A stretch of DNA of 64,000 nt from Litsea cubeba (GCA_012931725.1 CM022949.1:52645741-52709740), one strand, 5' to 3'. Counted from the first letter of the stretch, positions 43,230 through 57,430 are shown. Translations and numbers: made by a program. The notes: generated by a model not told the origin, from the sequence alone.

Positions 43230-45577
43230 TGTTGACACCAAAAATGTCACTTTGCCTTTTCAAGATCCAAAGAGCTACATGAAGTCGCAACCTGCCATAA
43301 ATAGGCAATGCTGCTTCCAAAAATCAAATCTTGTCAGAATCAAACAAAAACTGCAAGATTCTTCCAGACAGCCAAAAGAGGAGTACACAAAAAGTTTCGG
43401 GCCATTTCAAAATCATTTGGCCTAACTTCGCTTCTCCGACAGCCGAAAAGGAGCTCTCGGCGACAAAAGCTCTCCGGGACCATGGTTTCCAAGACAGAAC
43501 CTATGGATCATCTTAAAATGACTCCAATAGGTTCCCTGTCAAATTTCAAGTCAATCGGACATCGGTTGACCACACATCAAACCGCGACATCTTCATCGCG
43601 ACAAAAAGCAAGTCTGCAGGTGATAGGACCCCAAACGGCTTCGAAACTCAAACAAAAGCCTATGGTTGGTCTTATTTATTGCTCAGGAGGCTTCACACCA
43701 AATTTCAGGTCATTCCGACATCGTTTGGCCCAGTTTCAGCTTCTGACGGAAAATCGGTAGCCTGCGCGACAAAGTCTTCGGCTTTCTCAGGAAATTGGAA
43801 ACTTTGCAAAATAAAATGCAAGGATTCTCATCAGGTTTCCTACAAAGAAATCAGGCCAATAAATGGTCAAAATGTCAAGGAAAAGTACAGAAGAAAAAAG
43901 AATCAGAAAAAAGCAAAAACGGACGCAAAACGGGACACGAAAGGGGGAAAACCCCCCCAGGGTCGCAGACCCCTGCGACCCTGGGCCAGGGTCGCAGGCC
44001 CCTGCGACCCTGGGCCAGGGTCGCCGGCGACCTTGGACCCCGGGGTCGCCGGGAAAGCCCCGGAAACCCCGGTTTTCGCCGTTTTTCGCGATTCGAAGGG
44101 CCCAGCCTCTGGTACTTTCCAAAATTCATGCTTTTGAGACACCAAGTCCTCTGACATCCGTTCAAAACACGGGTAAATCATCAAGAGTATCGAAGACAGT
44201 ATTGATCGCCACCCGGTCAACCAAAAAAAGTGTGCTTTCCACCCGACCGATCGAGAAATCGACAGGACAGATGGCACCGACCCGCTGTTGGCAACAAACA
44301 CCTGAAATTACATGGTCATCTGATGTCGATCTACATGAAGATCCATCGATGACCATCGACAGAAGAATTCCAAAAGACGTGGCACGGCCCGCGACTCTTC
44401 AGCTGCTCGGCGACCACTTAATGCGATTAATTGACTAGCTTTATTACAGTCATTAATCCATTTCTTTGGACGGCCCAATCAGAAGCAAGCATTCGGGAGT
44501 TACAAGTCAAGAGATTCATGGCATTTAACCCATGAAAATCCTCCCATCATGGCGATTAAAGGCGATTAAATGCCCTCAATCTCCTCCGGCCAATCAGAAG
44601 CCAAGAAAAAGGAGTTACAAAATAAACAATTCAATTTTGTAACTCCTCCCATTATGCGGCTTAATGACAATAAAAGCCCATAAACCCACCTAAAAGGCTA
44701 CCTAAAAGCCTATAAATAGGAGGGTTCTCCAAGAAGAAAAGACATCAGAGAGCATCAGAAAAATCAGAGAAAAAAGCACAAGCACACATACAGAAATCCA
44801 GAGAAAGGAAAAAGAGAGAAAACTCTGCGGAAGTTCTACACCGGCCACCGCAACAAGGTGACAAAAGTCCCTTGGGGGGTACCCCCCCCAAGGTCCTTGC
44901 CTTCTCCTCCTGCCTCCAAATGGCTTAGATGTGGCTTTTCAGCCCGTCTACTCGGCTTTTTTATTGGATATAGGACCTTCCTTTGGTCTTTGTCCTCTAA
45001 AAACCCGAGGTTATAGCCAAGCCAAGCGAATCAATAGCATCCTCTGTTCTCATCTGCATGGATGATGGCGAAGCCCACATATGGCTTGCGACCGTCAATC
45101 TAAACGAGGTCCCCCACAATCTCCTGAGAAGTTAGATCCTCATTTTCTTGCTTTTCATTGTAGTTTGTATTTTTTTAAAAGAGACAAAAATCACAATTCT
45201 TGTCTTTCATTGTTGATAAGGATTGTAAATCGGCTATAAATGCCAAAATCGGCTATAAACGCCAAAAATCGGCTATAAACGCCAAAATCGGCTATAAATG
45301 CCAAAAAAAATCGCCTTTCACGGCAAATCAAGAAAATGTCTCTTTTCTTAAATATATGCGCAATGGAAAACTTGAAAGAAGTTGATTTTCCTTTTTACTT
45401 GCGAAGGTTGATCCCCGGATCACCACTTGCAATTCCAAGTAAAATAGAAAATCTGGCACACCCACAAAAAAAGAAATGTTGATGCACGCCCTTGCCCCCC
45501 GGTTACGAAAGGGTCGGACCCGACGGACTCCCACGTCCGCCGACCTCGGTAGAACCGAGCAGGAGCGCGGTCCATCA
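43230..45577 (+). repeat. 5' LTR of E2
   Basis: 2348 bp, TGTTGACACC...GGTCCATCA. TATA box 44711-44718, minisatellite 45227-45310. It has one more 29-bp GC-rich unit (43951-44050) than the 3' LTR of the same element. Confidence 0.93.
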
Positions 45578-45580
45578 AGC

Positions 45581-45600
45581 TGGCATCACCCGGTGGGGAC
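45581..45600 (+). promoter_or_regulatory. Primer-binding site of E2
   Basis: tggcatcacccggtggggac, three bases after the LTR, the same position as in E1. Confidence 0.65.
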
Positions 45601-45824
45601 TCGTTTATTTGAGAACACGATGCTAGAAATGAAATATTTGCATATCATATATTTTGCTCTATGCTTATATTTCTTTTCTTGATTCCTTGGCTACTTTATA
45701 ATTGGTGGCCTATGTTGAATTCCGCATAATAAAAATGAGATGAGATTTTTTGTTTGGAAATTTCTAATTCTTTGAATTTATTCCACTCTTCTCTTTTCAA
45801 AAAAAAAAAAAAACAAAAAAAAAT

Positions 45825-46648
45825 CAGATTTTCATTTTTGGATTCAAAATTGAGAAAACCTTGATCCGTTCCTATCGTTCATCGCGCTTGCAGAATGTTG
45901 AGCCTGTTCGACTAAGGTTTTGGGCCATTGTTTCTCTTCGATGAGTTCATTAAAAATCTAAAAAAAAATAAAATATAAAAAAGTAAAAAATCAGATTTTG
46001 TAATTTGGATTCAAAATTGAGAAACCTTGATCCGTTTCCTATCGTTCATCTCGCTTGCAGAATGTTGAGCCTGTTCGACTAAGGTTTTGGGCATTGTTTC
46101 TCCTCGATGAGTTCATTAAAAATCTAAAAAAATATATATATATAATATAAAAAAATTTTAGATTTTTCAATTTGGATTCAAAATTGAGAAACCTTGATCC
46201 GTTCCTATCGTTCATCGCGCGTGCAGAAATGTTGAGCCTGTTCGACTAAGGTTTTGGGCCATGTGTTTCTCTTCGATGAATTCATAAAAATAAAAATAAA
46301 AAAAAAATATAAAAAAAAAAGAGACATAGACCACTAAGGTTAAACCAACTGTGTTCTTTGATCATGGTTGATTCAAAGAAAAGCCTTGTCCAGAGTGTGG
46401 AGACAGCTTGACTGTTCTAGGCAAGGGTCCTCCAAACGGGTTCATTAAGTAATCCTACCCTTACCTGGGGGCAATTCTATCAATCAAGATTTCATAAGAC
46501 CGGGTTAGGAGGCCTATGTGTACTCTCTCGTCTTTTAAATAATTTTTTTTTCAAAAATAAAATTTTTAAAAATAAAAATTTTAAAATAAAAAATAAAAAA
46601 TAAAAAAAAATTTTCAAAAAAAAAAATCTTAAAAAAAAAATAATAAAT

Positions 46649-46681
<33 letters not shown>

Positions 46682-46995
46682 CTTCAAAAATCTTAAAAAA
46701 AAAACTTCCGTCATTATGGGTTTAGATTAGAGAAATCTTGGTCTTCTCCTTTCTGAGCACTGGCGCTCGCGGAAATCGCTGAGCCCGTGTTCAGATTGGA
46801 GTGCCTTTTGCTCTCTTTGATGAACCCGATATTGGCCTTTCAAAAAAAAAAAACTCGTCATTTTTAGATTCAGATCCGAGAAATCATGGTTCATTTCTTT
46901 CTGAGCACTGGCGCTCGCGGAAATCGCTGAGCCCGTGTTCAGATTGGAATACCATCTGCTCTCTTTGATGAATCTAATCTTGACCTTTCAAAACA
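45825..46995 (+). repeat. Leader tandem repeats of E2
   Basis: Three units of the ttgagaaaccttgatccg repeat (45825-46295; E1 has four), a unique stretch, an A/T-rich tract and two units of the gagcactggcgctcgcgg repeat (46707-46995). Confidence 0.85.
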
Positions 46996-47383
46996 GAGAA
47001 TCTCATCTCATAGATGCGGTCTCAAAAACATTTGTGTCTAGCGGTACTAGTACGGCCCTTTCAGGGTCTACTGTATTGCGACCGGCACATCTGTAACTCC
47101 AACTTTATATTCTTCTTACCTCGAGTAAGCTCTGCTCTCGATAAGTCGAATTTAAGTTCACAATTGCTTCTAGCAGTCACTGGGATGCCCATTCCGGGCT
47201 TACCATACCTGCGATCAGAACAATTGTACCCTCTATGGCATTTTGCCTTCCTCATATTGCTTGGGTCATCTACCTCGAGCAATTTGAAAAGACGAAACCA
47301 TAGAACTTCCCATTTATGATCATTATATTCTTGTGATTACTAATGGATGTGGTCTTGTTTCAGAAATTTTCGAAAAACTAACA

Positions 47384-50300
47384 ATGGCAGCTTCACTAAC
47401 CATTACTTTCGACGAAAACAAGCACCAACTCATGCTTCAACAGAAGCAAACTACGCGCACCTACAAGCGCCCCATCAGCTGCCGAAGTGTCAACTCCCTC
47501 GGCAACTCTCTGAACTCCGGGTCGACCTCGACTCCCCGGACTATCGTCTTTGGGACGCTGGGACCATTCCCACTTCCTGAGGAACAAACTGCTCCCTCCA
47601 AGAAGCAGAAACTCGCCTCTCAACGTGTCACTACCGTGACACCAAAGGCGAGCACCAGAAGGCCTGAAGCCCGTGGCAGCCCCACGAAGCCTCAACCTGC
47701 AAACAACCAGGTCTACCCCAAGACTTGGTCCCCAAGACCTTCACCAAAACAGAGAAGGTCCCAGGCATCCACTAAGCCAGCATTCCTGGCCCCACTCAAG
47801 GAGAACCAGTTCTATCCTCTTGCTTACATGAAAGAGGAGAGACCCATCTCCAACCTGACTTCCAAGTCAACCCAGCATGAGCCGGCTTGTTCCTACAAGC
47901 CTAAAATCAAGTCATGCATCACAAGGCCTCCACAAGCACCTGCTAAGGCCTACAAATCTGCAGTTCGGCCCTTCATATCTACAGGGGCCGAACTTCAAAA
48001 ATTCAAAGCTTCGCTGCAACAGGCGAAGGATAGGGTTCGCATCCTGTCCTTGCCCAGCTACAAAGAAGACAGGCTCGGCTACTGCGCCCGAGGGAGCACA
48101 TCCTTCATCGTCAAAGCCCAGTCAGAGCTGACCGAAGCTCAAATTGCTCGTCGTATACGCCGTCGCGCGTCGTACCGACAAAAGAGACTAGAGAAGCAAA
48201 GGACCCAGCCTCCCACACTTCAAGTCTCTCCCAAATGGGTCGAAAAAGAAAGACCCAACCAAGTTGCTGCCGTCCATATGGTTGGAAAAACCAGAAGGCG
48301 CCAAAAATCAGCAACAAAAATCCATGTCCGACGTCCAATGACCCGCAGCGTCTCAAGGACAAGAAGACATTCAGAAGAATCCCCTACTCCTTCAAGCAAA
48401 GGACAGCAGAGTGATCCTTCCTCAAGCTCCTCTTCGAAAAGAATGAGCCCCAGCTCAGTCACCAGGACAGTTTCTTCGTTCGAATCACGAAGGATGAATG
48501 TCCTGGCTACAAATTCTGAGCCACCACCCCGCCAATCCACCTCCAGAAGATGCGATCACCCGCATCCAGCAGTTGGAACAGGGCCAGCAGAGGATTGAAA
48601 CTCTGATGGAAAACCTTCTCCTCGCCTTCCAAAATCAGGCGAACAATGAACCTCCTCCGAATCATCAAGACGACGAGGTAAATAGAGAAGAAAATGAGTC
48701 ACGCGCCCTTACCAAAAAGGACGTAGACGGTATCCTCGCCAAAGCAAAAGAAGAGGATATACTCAAGGAGCATGGGATCAAGCCACCATATCCCTTATGG
48801 ATGGACTCGGTCCCGTTCCCCACCAAATTCAAGCATCCTACTCTCCAAACATATACGGGGAAAGGATCAGCCAGACAGCACGTCATCCACTTCAAGATCT
48901 TGACGGGAGCTATCGCGGATCAAGATGCACTCAAGATCCGCCTCTTTGCAAGTACCCTAAAAGGTACGGCCTTCGATTGTACTCCACTCTGCCGGAGGAC
49001 TCAATCCAAAACTGGGCCATGCTAGAGACACGCTTCCTGACTCACTTCAAAGGTGAGGATCATCCCGCTACTATGGCTCAGCTGTGCAGCCTAAAACAGG
49101 GGGAGAATGAATCAACATATGACTTCATTCACAAGTGGAAAGCAATGGCATACAAATGCTCTAATGTATTGCCACAAGCGTCGCTAGTCGACATCTGCCG
49201 AAACAACAATAGAGCCAGAATCCGCTCCATGATCATCGGCAACAAATCAAAAACCTGGGAGAACTCCTAGAAGCTTCCATGGAAGCTGAAACGGTGATTA
49301 AAGACCTCAACAGTCAGAAATCATCATGAAAAGAGCCAACCGCCATTGCAACCTCTAAACCAAAGAAGAAAGAGGTCCTCAATGTGCAGACCAAGCCAGC
49401 TCCTCAGCCACCAAAGAAAGCTGAAAACAAAGCTGCTGGTAAGAGACCTGAACTCTCTGACGCCTTCAAAGAACGAGTAGAGAAGAAATACCCGTTTGAT
49501 GAAGCTGTTGATGAAATCTTCGGGGCTCTTGTGGCAAACGGCAAGCTCACCTTGCCTGAACCAAAAAGACCGGGTGATGTTGGCAAAACCAACGATCCTC
49601 GGTACTGTCCATACCACAAGATGATCTCGCATCCTCTCAATCAATGCTTCGTTGTGAGAGAGAAAATAAATGAGATGTGGAAAAACGGAGTCATCACCTT
49701 TGACAAAAACTATGGGTCTGCCTCCGTCAACATGGTGACATGTGGACAAACATCAAGATCACCGAAGAAGAAGATCACTACTTCCTTCAAGGTGATAAAC
49801 TCAATCGAAGCGTCCGAGGAACTGGTTCCTTACCCGACACCAGACGGACAACCGATATGGGTACATCCCGATCTCCTGGAAGATGAAAATTGGGAGGTCG
49901 TGAAAATAAAGCCTACAGCTCAACAGCGAAGGCAGGCTAGGAAACATCTCCTCAAGCTCAAACGACAAGAGAAGACCCAGCCAAAACCTAGAGGTCAAAG
50001 AAAAGGCAGAGGCTTCCTCTACCGCTTCACTGGAGGTAACAAAAACATCCCTTCCAGAGACTTCAAAGGGGGTAAGGAAATTCACTCTCAGTGATTTCAT
50101 GCCACCTCAATTTAAAGAAGCCATGCAGGAGGCATCATACTCTTGCAATTCAGTAGTTGGATTCTCCATTGATGGATACGAATCCAGCGACACCGATGAT
50201 GGATTCGAATCCAACTACACAGATGAGTGGGAGGAGTCCCTTGAAACAGGAGAATATCTCTCCGATGAAGAATGGGTTCCTGAGTCTCATCTTATGCCAG

Positions 50301-51396
50301 TAATCTGGTATAACCCCCTACAGCCACAAGGATCCTGGTCTGATGATGAAGAAGACCAAGAGGCTGTACAAGAAAATGCTGCTGACCCAGCACCTCTCAT
50401 CACTCCAGTGGAAATCAACAATGTTGAGCCACAAAGAGATGATGAAGAAGAAGATCCGGCTCCCATGCCTGATCTTGAAGAATATGCAAGGATCTTGCAG
50501 CGACTCGCTCTAGAACAAGAGCAAGAACGCATCAACGAGCCTCCTCGCAATCCAGAGCCTGAAGTCCCTGAAGACCATCAGGTACATCCTCCCTTAACTC
50601 CTGAAAATGGAGAAAATTGCTGGATAGACGATCCTCTCACATCCGAGGATGAGTCTGACTCCGATCAGGCAACGTCTCCCGTTAGAGCTTCCTGTAATGT
50701 GATAATTCGGGATTATAGCTCTTCCGAAGCATCGTCTGATGAGAGCACTTACACTCCGGCACGCCTAGCAATGTATCTTCTGGAGCCACCTCGTCTCACG
50801 TGACTTTCACTGAGATGACACCCTCTCAGGTTTCTTCTCCTGAGACTGTGACTTCAAAGTTCACACCCTTCCTGACTGAAGAATTCCCAGCCATTGATGC
50901 TTGGGACGATGAATTAGTCAACGAAGAAGAAAGATTGCTGGATGCTGTTCAGGACTTGTTCCCGGAAAATGCTCCATGCAACACAATCACTGAGGATGGT
51001 AACTCTGCTGCTGATGCATCCTCAGCAAATGAAAAACGACAGCCTCTTGATCCTGAAGACAATCTTCCAAACGAAGACCCTTCTCAAGAAGCTCTCGAAG
51101 TTGGTAGAGGCACCCGCTCTGGCCGGGACTACCACAAAAATTACAACCAATCTTCCTTTACATATGTAAATCCTTCGGGAAAAGATGTTGTAAGCGCCCC
51201 TAGTGGCAACAATGATGAACATGCAGGCCCTAAGGAGGCTTTCAAGTATGACTTGATTGAACACTTCAAGCACATACCTGCACGTCTGCACATCCTAGAT
51301 TTGTTGCGAATGTCTCCGCACACTCGTGATAATCTCATCTCAGAATTACAAAAACTGAATGAGGATGTCGACAAACATGCCCCGCAAGTCCTCTAA
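47384..51396 (+). pseudogene. gag: gag part of E2 polyprotein, multiply frameshifted
   Basis: The start is ATG at 47384 in the same context as E1. It is open to 48598 and lacks the E1 nonsense codon at the equivalent of 11160. Compared with E1 it has single-base indels near 48533, 48979, 49250, 49987 and 50760, plus stop codons at about 49326 (AGA to TGA) and 51394-51396 (CAA to TAA). The gag core (TRFLTHFKG, FIHKWKAM) lies in 49020-49270 and the C-x2-H...H-x4-C motif near 49605-49650. No full-length Gag can be made. Confidence 0.85.
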
Positions 51397-51402
51397 ATTG
51401 AA

Positions 51403-54400
51403 ATGGATTACCGGGTCAAAAACTCAGAAGCCTCCTCAAAGGGAGAAAAGAAGAAAACTGAGGGATCATGCATTGAATGCCTCTCGGTTAAAAAAGCAGC
51501 CAGTGCAACCATCGCCTTCACAAAGGATGACCTCCTACTTGGCGAAACCAGGCATAACCGACCCCTGTACTTCACAGGGTATATCAAGGAAATGCCTATG
51601 CATAGAGTTCAGATCGACCCAGGTTCTGCACTCAACCTTATCTCCACATCGGCTCTTGAAGAGTTGGGCATCCCACCCAGCAAACTGAGCCACACATCTG
51701 TATCTATCTTTGGATACGATGGGAGTACTCAAAGGCCTATCGGCAAAATCAGGTTCAAATTGCAGATAGGTGATCTTATCTCTGAGGTCACAGTGTATGC
51801 AATAAAAACCCCTTCATGCTACAACATCCTTCTCGGACGCCCTTGGATCCATGAGAATGGTGTTGTCCCTTCAACTCTACATCAATGCATCAAGTTTGTT
51901 GGCAATGACGGCATGATACATCGAGTCTTTGCGGACAGAAAACCCTTCAAAGGTAAAGAAATCCACTTCGCAGACTCACAAATGTATGAAGGTGTAAAAG
52001 AAGAAGAGGAGAAGCATACAACATCCTTTGCCGAAAATCTCCAGAAAGATAAAGGCAAAGCTCCTCAACAATCACCGGAAGAAAACAAACCATCCGGTAA
52101 ATCTGAAGAGAGCATGCAAACTCCCTTCATCATCTCCCTCAAATCTTCAAAGCCTTTGGTCATCACAACTAAAGTAAAGAAGGCAAAACAAAAGCCTGGG
52201 GGCAAATTTGTTGTCTCTTTTGTGTCTATCATGCAAGACACAGACTCAATTCAGAGCCAGAAGACGACACATCGTCAAGCCAAGCTGACACTCAGCAAGT
52301 TCAGCCTGCTCTTACTCCAATGGAGACAACTTTTGACATAGAAGATCCTACGTCAGCTTCCTTCGTTGTTCCAGCAACTTCAGCAAAGGAAAAATCGATC
52401 TTCTTTCATAGATCGGATGCTTCTTCATCAAACTCCATGCTTGAACCTTTCCAAAATAAAGGTACGCCTCAACTATCCTTATACAGTTCTGTGGCACAAG
52501 CTATTATGAAGAAAATGGGCTACGACGCTCAAAACCCAGTAGGTTTGGGAGAAGGACGCGGTATTCTCACGCCATTGGGGCCCGTCTTGACCAAAAGCCA
52601 GCTGGAAGATTGGAGACTCTACGGCTATGTAGAAAAATCTTCACACGGGTTAGGGTATGATCCTGACACTCCCTTGAGACAGTTGACACAAAGGCTTAAA
52701 AGTCAATATACTGACCAAGCCTCAACATCTCAAATCCATGAAGACATCGATCTCCCTGGATATCTCTTTGATGAGTCACCTGACAAAGATCCAGGAAGCT
52801 CATCCAATTGGCACGATTCTTCTCCGAAAATGAAGAGGAGTTGTCCGATGGCACAGACGTGTGGACTTCTGACCCAGAAGAACCCTCATCTCCAAAAGAA
52901 GTAGCCTACTTCGACTCGGTTTCAACAGGCGATTGGGATCATCTCATAGCAAGCCTTGGGAAAATTACCGATCAAGAAGACCCGTGGAAAGGAACAAAAC
53001 CTTGGTCTGGAAATGCCCTTGAAACCCCAGAAGGTTTCGTTGAGCTGGAAGCCTCCGAAAATATTGTGGAGGAACCACCTTCGAACCTTCCAACAGAAGA
53101 TCATGTTCAAAAGATAGACTTGGGAACACCAGATAACCCACGTCCTGTATTCATAAGCAAGAATATAAAGGATGATGAGTTACCCGAGTATATCGCTTTT
53201 CTTCGTGAGTTCGTTGATTGCTTTGCATGGTCTTACGCTGAAATGCCAGGCTTAGACCCCAAAATAGCAGTTCACAAACTCAACCTTCAAGAAGACATCA
53301 AGCCTGTCAAGCAAGGCCAAAGAAGATTCCGTCCAGATGTGATGGATAAATTGAACAAGAAGTTCAAAAACTCAAAAGCGTCGGCTTCATCCGTGAGGAA
53401 CAACATCCTGAATGGTTGGCCAACATTGTCCCCGTGACAAAGAAAAATGGGCAGATCAGGGTCTGTATTGACTATAGAGACCTGAATGGCGCATGCCCAA
53501 AAGATGAATTTCCGCTCCCCATACCAGAGGTAATGATTGATAATACCTGTGGATTCGAGCGAATGACATTCATGGATGGTTTTCTCTGGCTACAATCAGA
53601 TAAAGATGCATCCTGAGGATGAAAAACATACATCCTTTCGAACCCCATTTGGCGTGTATTGCTACACTGTCATGCCATTTGGTCTGAAGAATGCTGGTGC
53701 CACATATCAGAGGGCTATGATGAAAATATTCAAAGATATGCAGCACAAGACGGTTGAATGTTACGTTGATGACCTCGCCGTCAAAAGCAAAAGAAAAGAA
53801 GATCATCTCGAAAACCTTCGAGAAGTCTTCCTCCGGCTTCGCAAACACAAACTGCGAATGAATCCATTGAAATGCTTCTTCGGCGTCTCGTCGGGTAAGT
53901 TCCTCGGATTCTTAGTTCGGGAAAGCTGGAATAGAGCTTGACCCCATAAAAGTCAAAGCCATTCTAGAAATGCCCTCTCCAAGAACCTTGAGAGAACTCA
54001 AAGGGCTTCAAGGGAGATTGGCCTACATCAGACGGTTCATCTCCAATCTTTCGGGGAAATGCCGTCCATTCTCCCGGTTGATGAAAAAAGGTGTAAACTT
54101 TGTCTGGGATGCTGACTGTGAAGCTGCTTTCCAAGACATCAAGTCATACCTGACAAAACCTCCAGTGTTAGCTGCTCCTACCACTGGAAAACCATTCATC
54201 TTGTACACAAGAGCCCTTGATCACTCTCTGGGAGCTCTGCTTGCGCAAGAAAATGATCAAAGAAAAGAAGCTGCTCTATATTACCTCAGCCGCATGCGAG
54301 TAGGTGCAGAGCATCGCTACTCTCCAGTCGAAAAAGAATGTCTTGCAGTGATGTTCGCCATACAAAAGCTGCGTCACTACTTGCTTTCCAACACAGTCTA

Positions 54401-55270
54401 CCTGGTCTCAAGGGTCAACCTCTTGAAGGTCCTTGTCACAAAGGCAGGTTCTCTCAATGCTCGACAGGCAAAATGGTCCATCCTTCTGTCACAATTTGAT
54501 ATTAGGTATGTACCACAAAAAGCAATCAAAGGGCAAGCTCTAGCAGACTTCCTCGCAGAGCATCCATTGCCTAAAGATTCTCCACTCAGAGATGATCTCC
54601 CAGACGAACCAGTCTACAATGTGGAGACTTTCTCACAAAGTGCCTCCTGGGACATGTACTTTGACGGTGCAACCAGGACAAATGAAAAAAGACAGCTGAT
54701 CTCGGGAGTTGGCATCCTCTTTGTTAGCCCCGACAAATACATGATTCCACACGCTTTCTCGCTACTGGAACCATGCACAAACAATGCAGCTGAATATCAA
54801 GCTCTGATCTTAGGATTGGAACTCGCCATCGAATCCGGTATCACCATGCTGGAAGTCTTTGGAGACTCTCAACTGATCGTCAACCAGATGAATCAGAAAT
54901 TTGAAGTCAGGAAGCCAGATTTGTTGCCCTACTACAACAAGGCACAATCACTTCTGCAAAAGTTTGACATCTGTCACATCACCCACATTCGTAGAGGTGA
55001 AAATATACGTGCAGATGCCCTAGCCGGACTTGCCGCATCCATGGCAATCCAGGAAGGGGAAAACATGCAAGTCACAGTGTGCGAAAGAAGAATCCTTCCT
55101 CCTCTTAACACACACCAAGCAGTTGCTAAATGCCACCAAGTGGTCGGAAGTCGGATTTCAATCCTTCAAACTTCAATTGGCGACTGGAGGGATCCGTTCA
55201 TTGATTACATTATGTTCGGAATCCTACCTGAAGATCCAAAAGAACGGGTAAGCATCCAAAGGCGAACCCC
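51403..55270 (+). pseudogene. pol: pol of E2: mutated protease, G-patch, RT, RNase H, second RNase H
   Basis: Protease, 51550-51890, has DPG at 51616-51624 in place of the catalytic DSG. The G-patch is at about 52490-52580. RT begins near 53130 and carries VTKKNGQIRVCIDYRDLN and the polymerase motif YVDD (53762-53773). A retroviral-type RNase H (54190-54570, LGALLAQ, YYLSRM, VEKECLAVMFAI) is followed by a second RNase H (54645-55045) with Asp in YFDGAT, Glu in NNAAEYQAL, Asp in FGDSQLI and Asp in IRADALAGLA. Two RNase H domains are a mark of the Tat clade. Frameshifts near 52249, 52817, 53351, 53580 and 53925 destroy the frame; 53970-56075 is open. Confidence 0.88.
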
Positions 55271-56440
55271 AAGCTTCCATTTGGATATTCCTTCAAAAAT
55301 CCTTTACAGGAAATCCTTCAACGGAGTACTTCTACGCTGCTTGTCACAACAAGAGGCTGAAGAAACACTCAAAGAAGTTCATGCTGGTCTTTGTGGAGCT
55401 CATCAGGCTGGACCTAAGCTCTATGATCAGATAAAAAGGTTAGGATATTACTGGCCTACCATGGTAGCTGACGCAATGCAATTTGCTAAGCGCTGCCAAC
55501 AATGCCAAGTTCATGGAGATTACATTCACATGCCTCCAGAATGGCTACATCCTACAGCGATCTCATGGCCTTTCGAAGCCTGGGGTATGGACATCATATG
55601 TCCTATTTCTCCCCCTTCAAGCAAAGGTCATCGCTTCATCTTCGCCGCTACGGATTATTTCTCCAAGTGGTCAGAAGCATTTGCGTTTAACGAAATGAAG
55701 ACCTCATCAGTCCTTCAGTTCCTACGCACCAACATCATTTGTCGTTTCGGCATACCCAAAAGATTCGTCCATGATAACGGACCACAGTTCCGGGATCATC
55801 GATTCTACAGGTTCTGCGACAAATACAAAATTCAAAGCTGTCCTTCGACTCCATACAATCCGGCAGCAAATGGGTTAGCAGAAGCTTTCACAAGACACTC
55901 TGCAAAATCCTCAAAAAAATGGTCTCTAATCACAAAAGAGACTGGAGCGACAAAATGTCTGAAGCTTTATGGGCCTATCGAACCACCGTTCGAGGACCAA
56001 CCCATAGCACACCATTCTCCTTGGTCTATGGATGCGAAGCTGTCGTGCCCTTGGAAGTACAAATTCCTTCCTTGAGGGTATCCTTGCAAAATGACATGAC
56101 TCAAGAAAGCAATGTCAAATTGCGGCTCCATGAGCTGGACAATCTCGATGAGAGACGGATCGAAGCTCAACAAAGCATTGAACTTTACCAAGCACGTATG
56201 GCAGGATCTTTCGATAAAAAGGTCAGGCAACGCGCCTACAAAAAGAATGACTTGGTTCTTGCGGTAAAAAGACCAATGGTCTTCGCTCACAAGTCCAAAG
56301 GCAAATTTGAGCCGAAATGGGAGGGACCCTACGTCATCGACAAAGTTTTCTCCAATGGCGCATACGCACTCCTAAACATGGAAGGTGACAGATGTATGCT
56401 GCCCATCAATGGCAAGTTCTTAAAGCGGTACTACCCTTGA
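55271..56440 (+). pseudogene. int: Integrase of E2, one frameshift
   Basis: Same domain order as E1: HHCC region, DDE core and GPY motif, ending FLKRYYP. It is in frame with the RNase H domains upstream up to about 55890, where one A is missing (ttcacaag against ttcaacaag in E1), just after the catalytic Glu. The C-terminal part is open from 55919 to 56440. A glycine of the first DDE strand is changed to cysteine (MDIICP). Confidence 0.87.
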
Positions 56441-56811
56441 AGACTTACCCAACTGGGTAAGAGCAATGCCTGTATGGCCAAAACTGGTTTCCAGGTACAC
56501 GCTCGCTAAACCCACCCTTTTTTAGAATTTTCATATCAAATGTTGAAATTTCTAGAAATCTAAAACAATGCTTACTTTCATCGTTTCATTGTTCAAAAAA
56601 AATATATATCCAAGTTTAGGAACCTTTCCCTAACTTGACCAAAATTTTCAACCTTTGAACCCAAAATTCATGGTTTGAAACAAAATCCGGATTCAGGGAT
56701 TTCCACCCTAGTCCACCCTGCCTTTTACCGCCAAAATGGTTTTAGGTCAAAATTTATGACCCTCGTGTCTTTTTTTTTTTTAAAAAAAAAATGGTTTTTC
56801 AAAAAACCCGC

Positions 56812-57430
56812 GAGGAAGCGATGCTTAGTCGATACTCGCACAAATCGGAAGCAAGCGAACCACGTTCGACACTTCCAAAATCGCAGGTAAGCGACATTTC
56901 GTCGATACTTGCAAAATCCAAAACTGTGGAGACGCAACATTTCAGTTGATATCCATAACCCAAAGGTTCGAGAAAACCACAAATTTCAAAAATCGTGGGG
57001 AAACGACATCAAGTCAGTACCCGCAAAACCAAAAATTTTTGAAAAGCAAGGATGCGACATTCCATCGATACTTGCACCCAAATCCGCGAGGATGCGACAT
57101 TCCATCGATACTCGCAACCGAATGAGCAGGATGCGACATTCCATCGATACTTGCAAGAACATTCAGCAAGGAGGCGACTTTTAGTCGATACTTGCATATT
57201 TTTTTGGAATCAAAACAGGCTATAAATGCCACAAACAGGCTATAAATGCCACAAACCGGCTATCAATGCCACCAAAACAAAACCGGCTATCAATGCCACC
57301 AAAAACCGGCTATAAATGCCACAAAACAAACCGGCTATCAATGCCACCAAAATTGGCTATAGATGCCACAACAAAAAAAAAAAAGCAGGCTATCAATGCC
57401 ACAAGAAAAGCTGGCTCTCATGCCAAAATT
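56812..57430 (+). repeat. Tandem arrays downstream of integrase in E2
   Basis: Counterparts of the two E1 arrays: the gcgacattccatcgatac units (56812-57196) and the ggctat(a/c)aatgccac units (57213-57430), with different unit counts and order. Confidence 0.78.
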
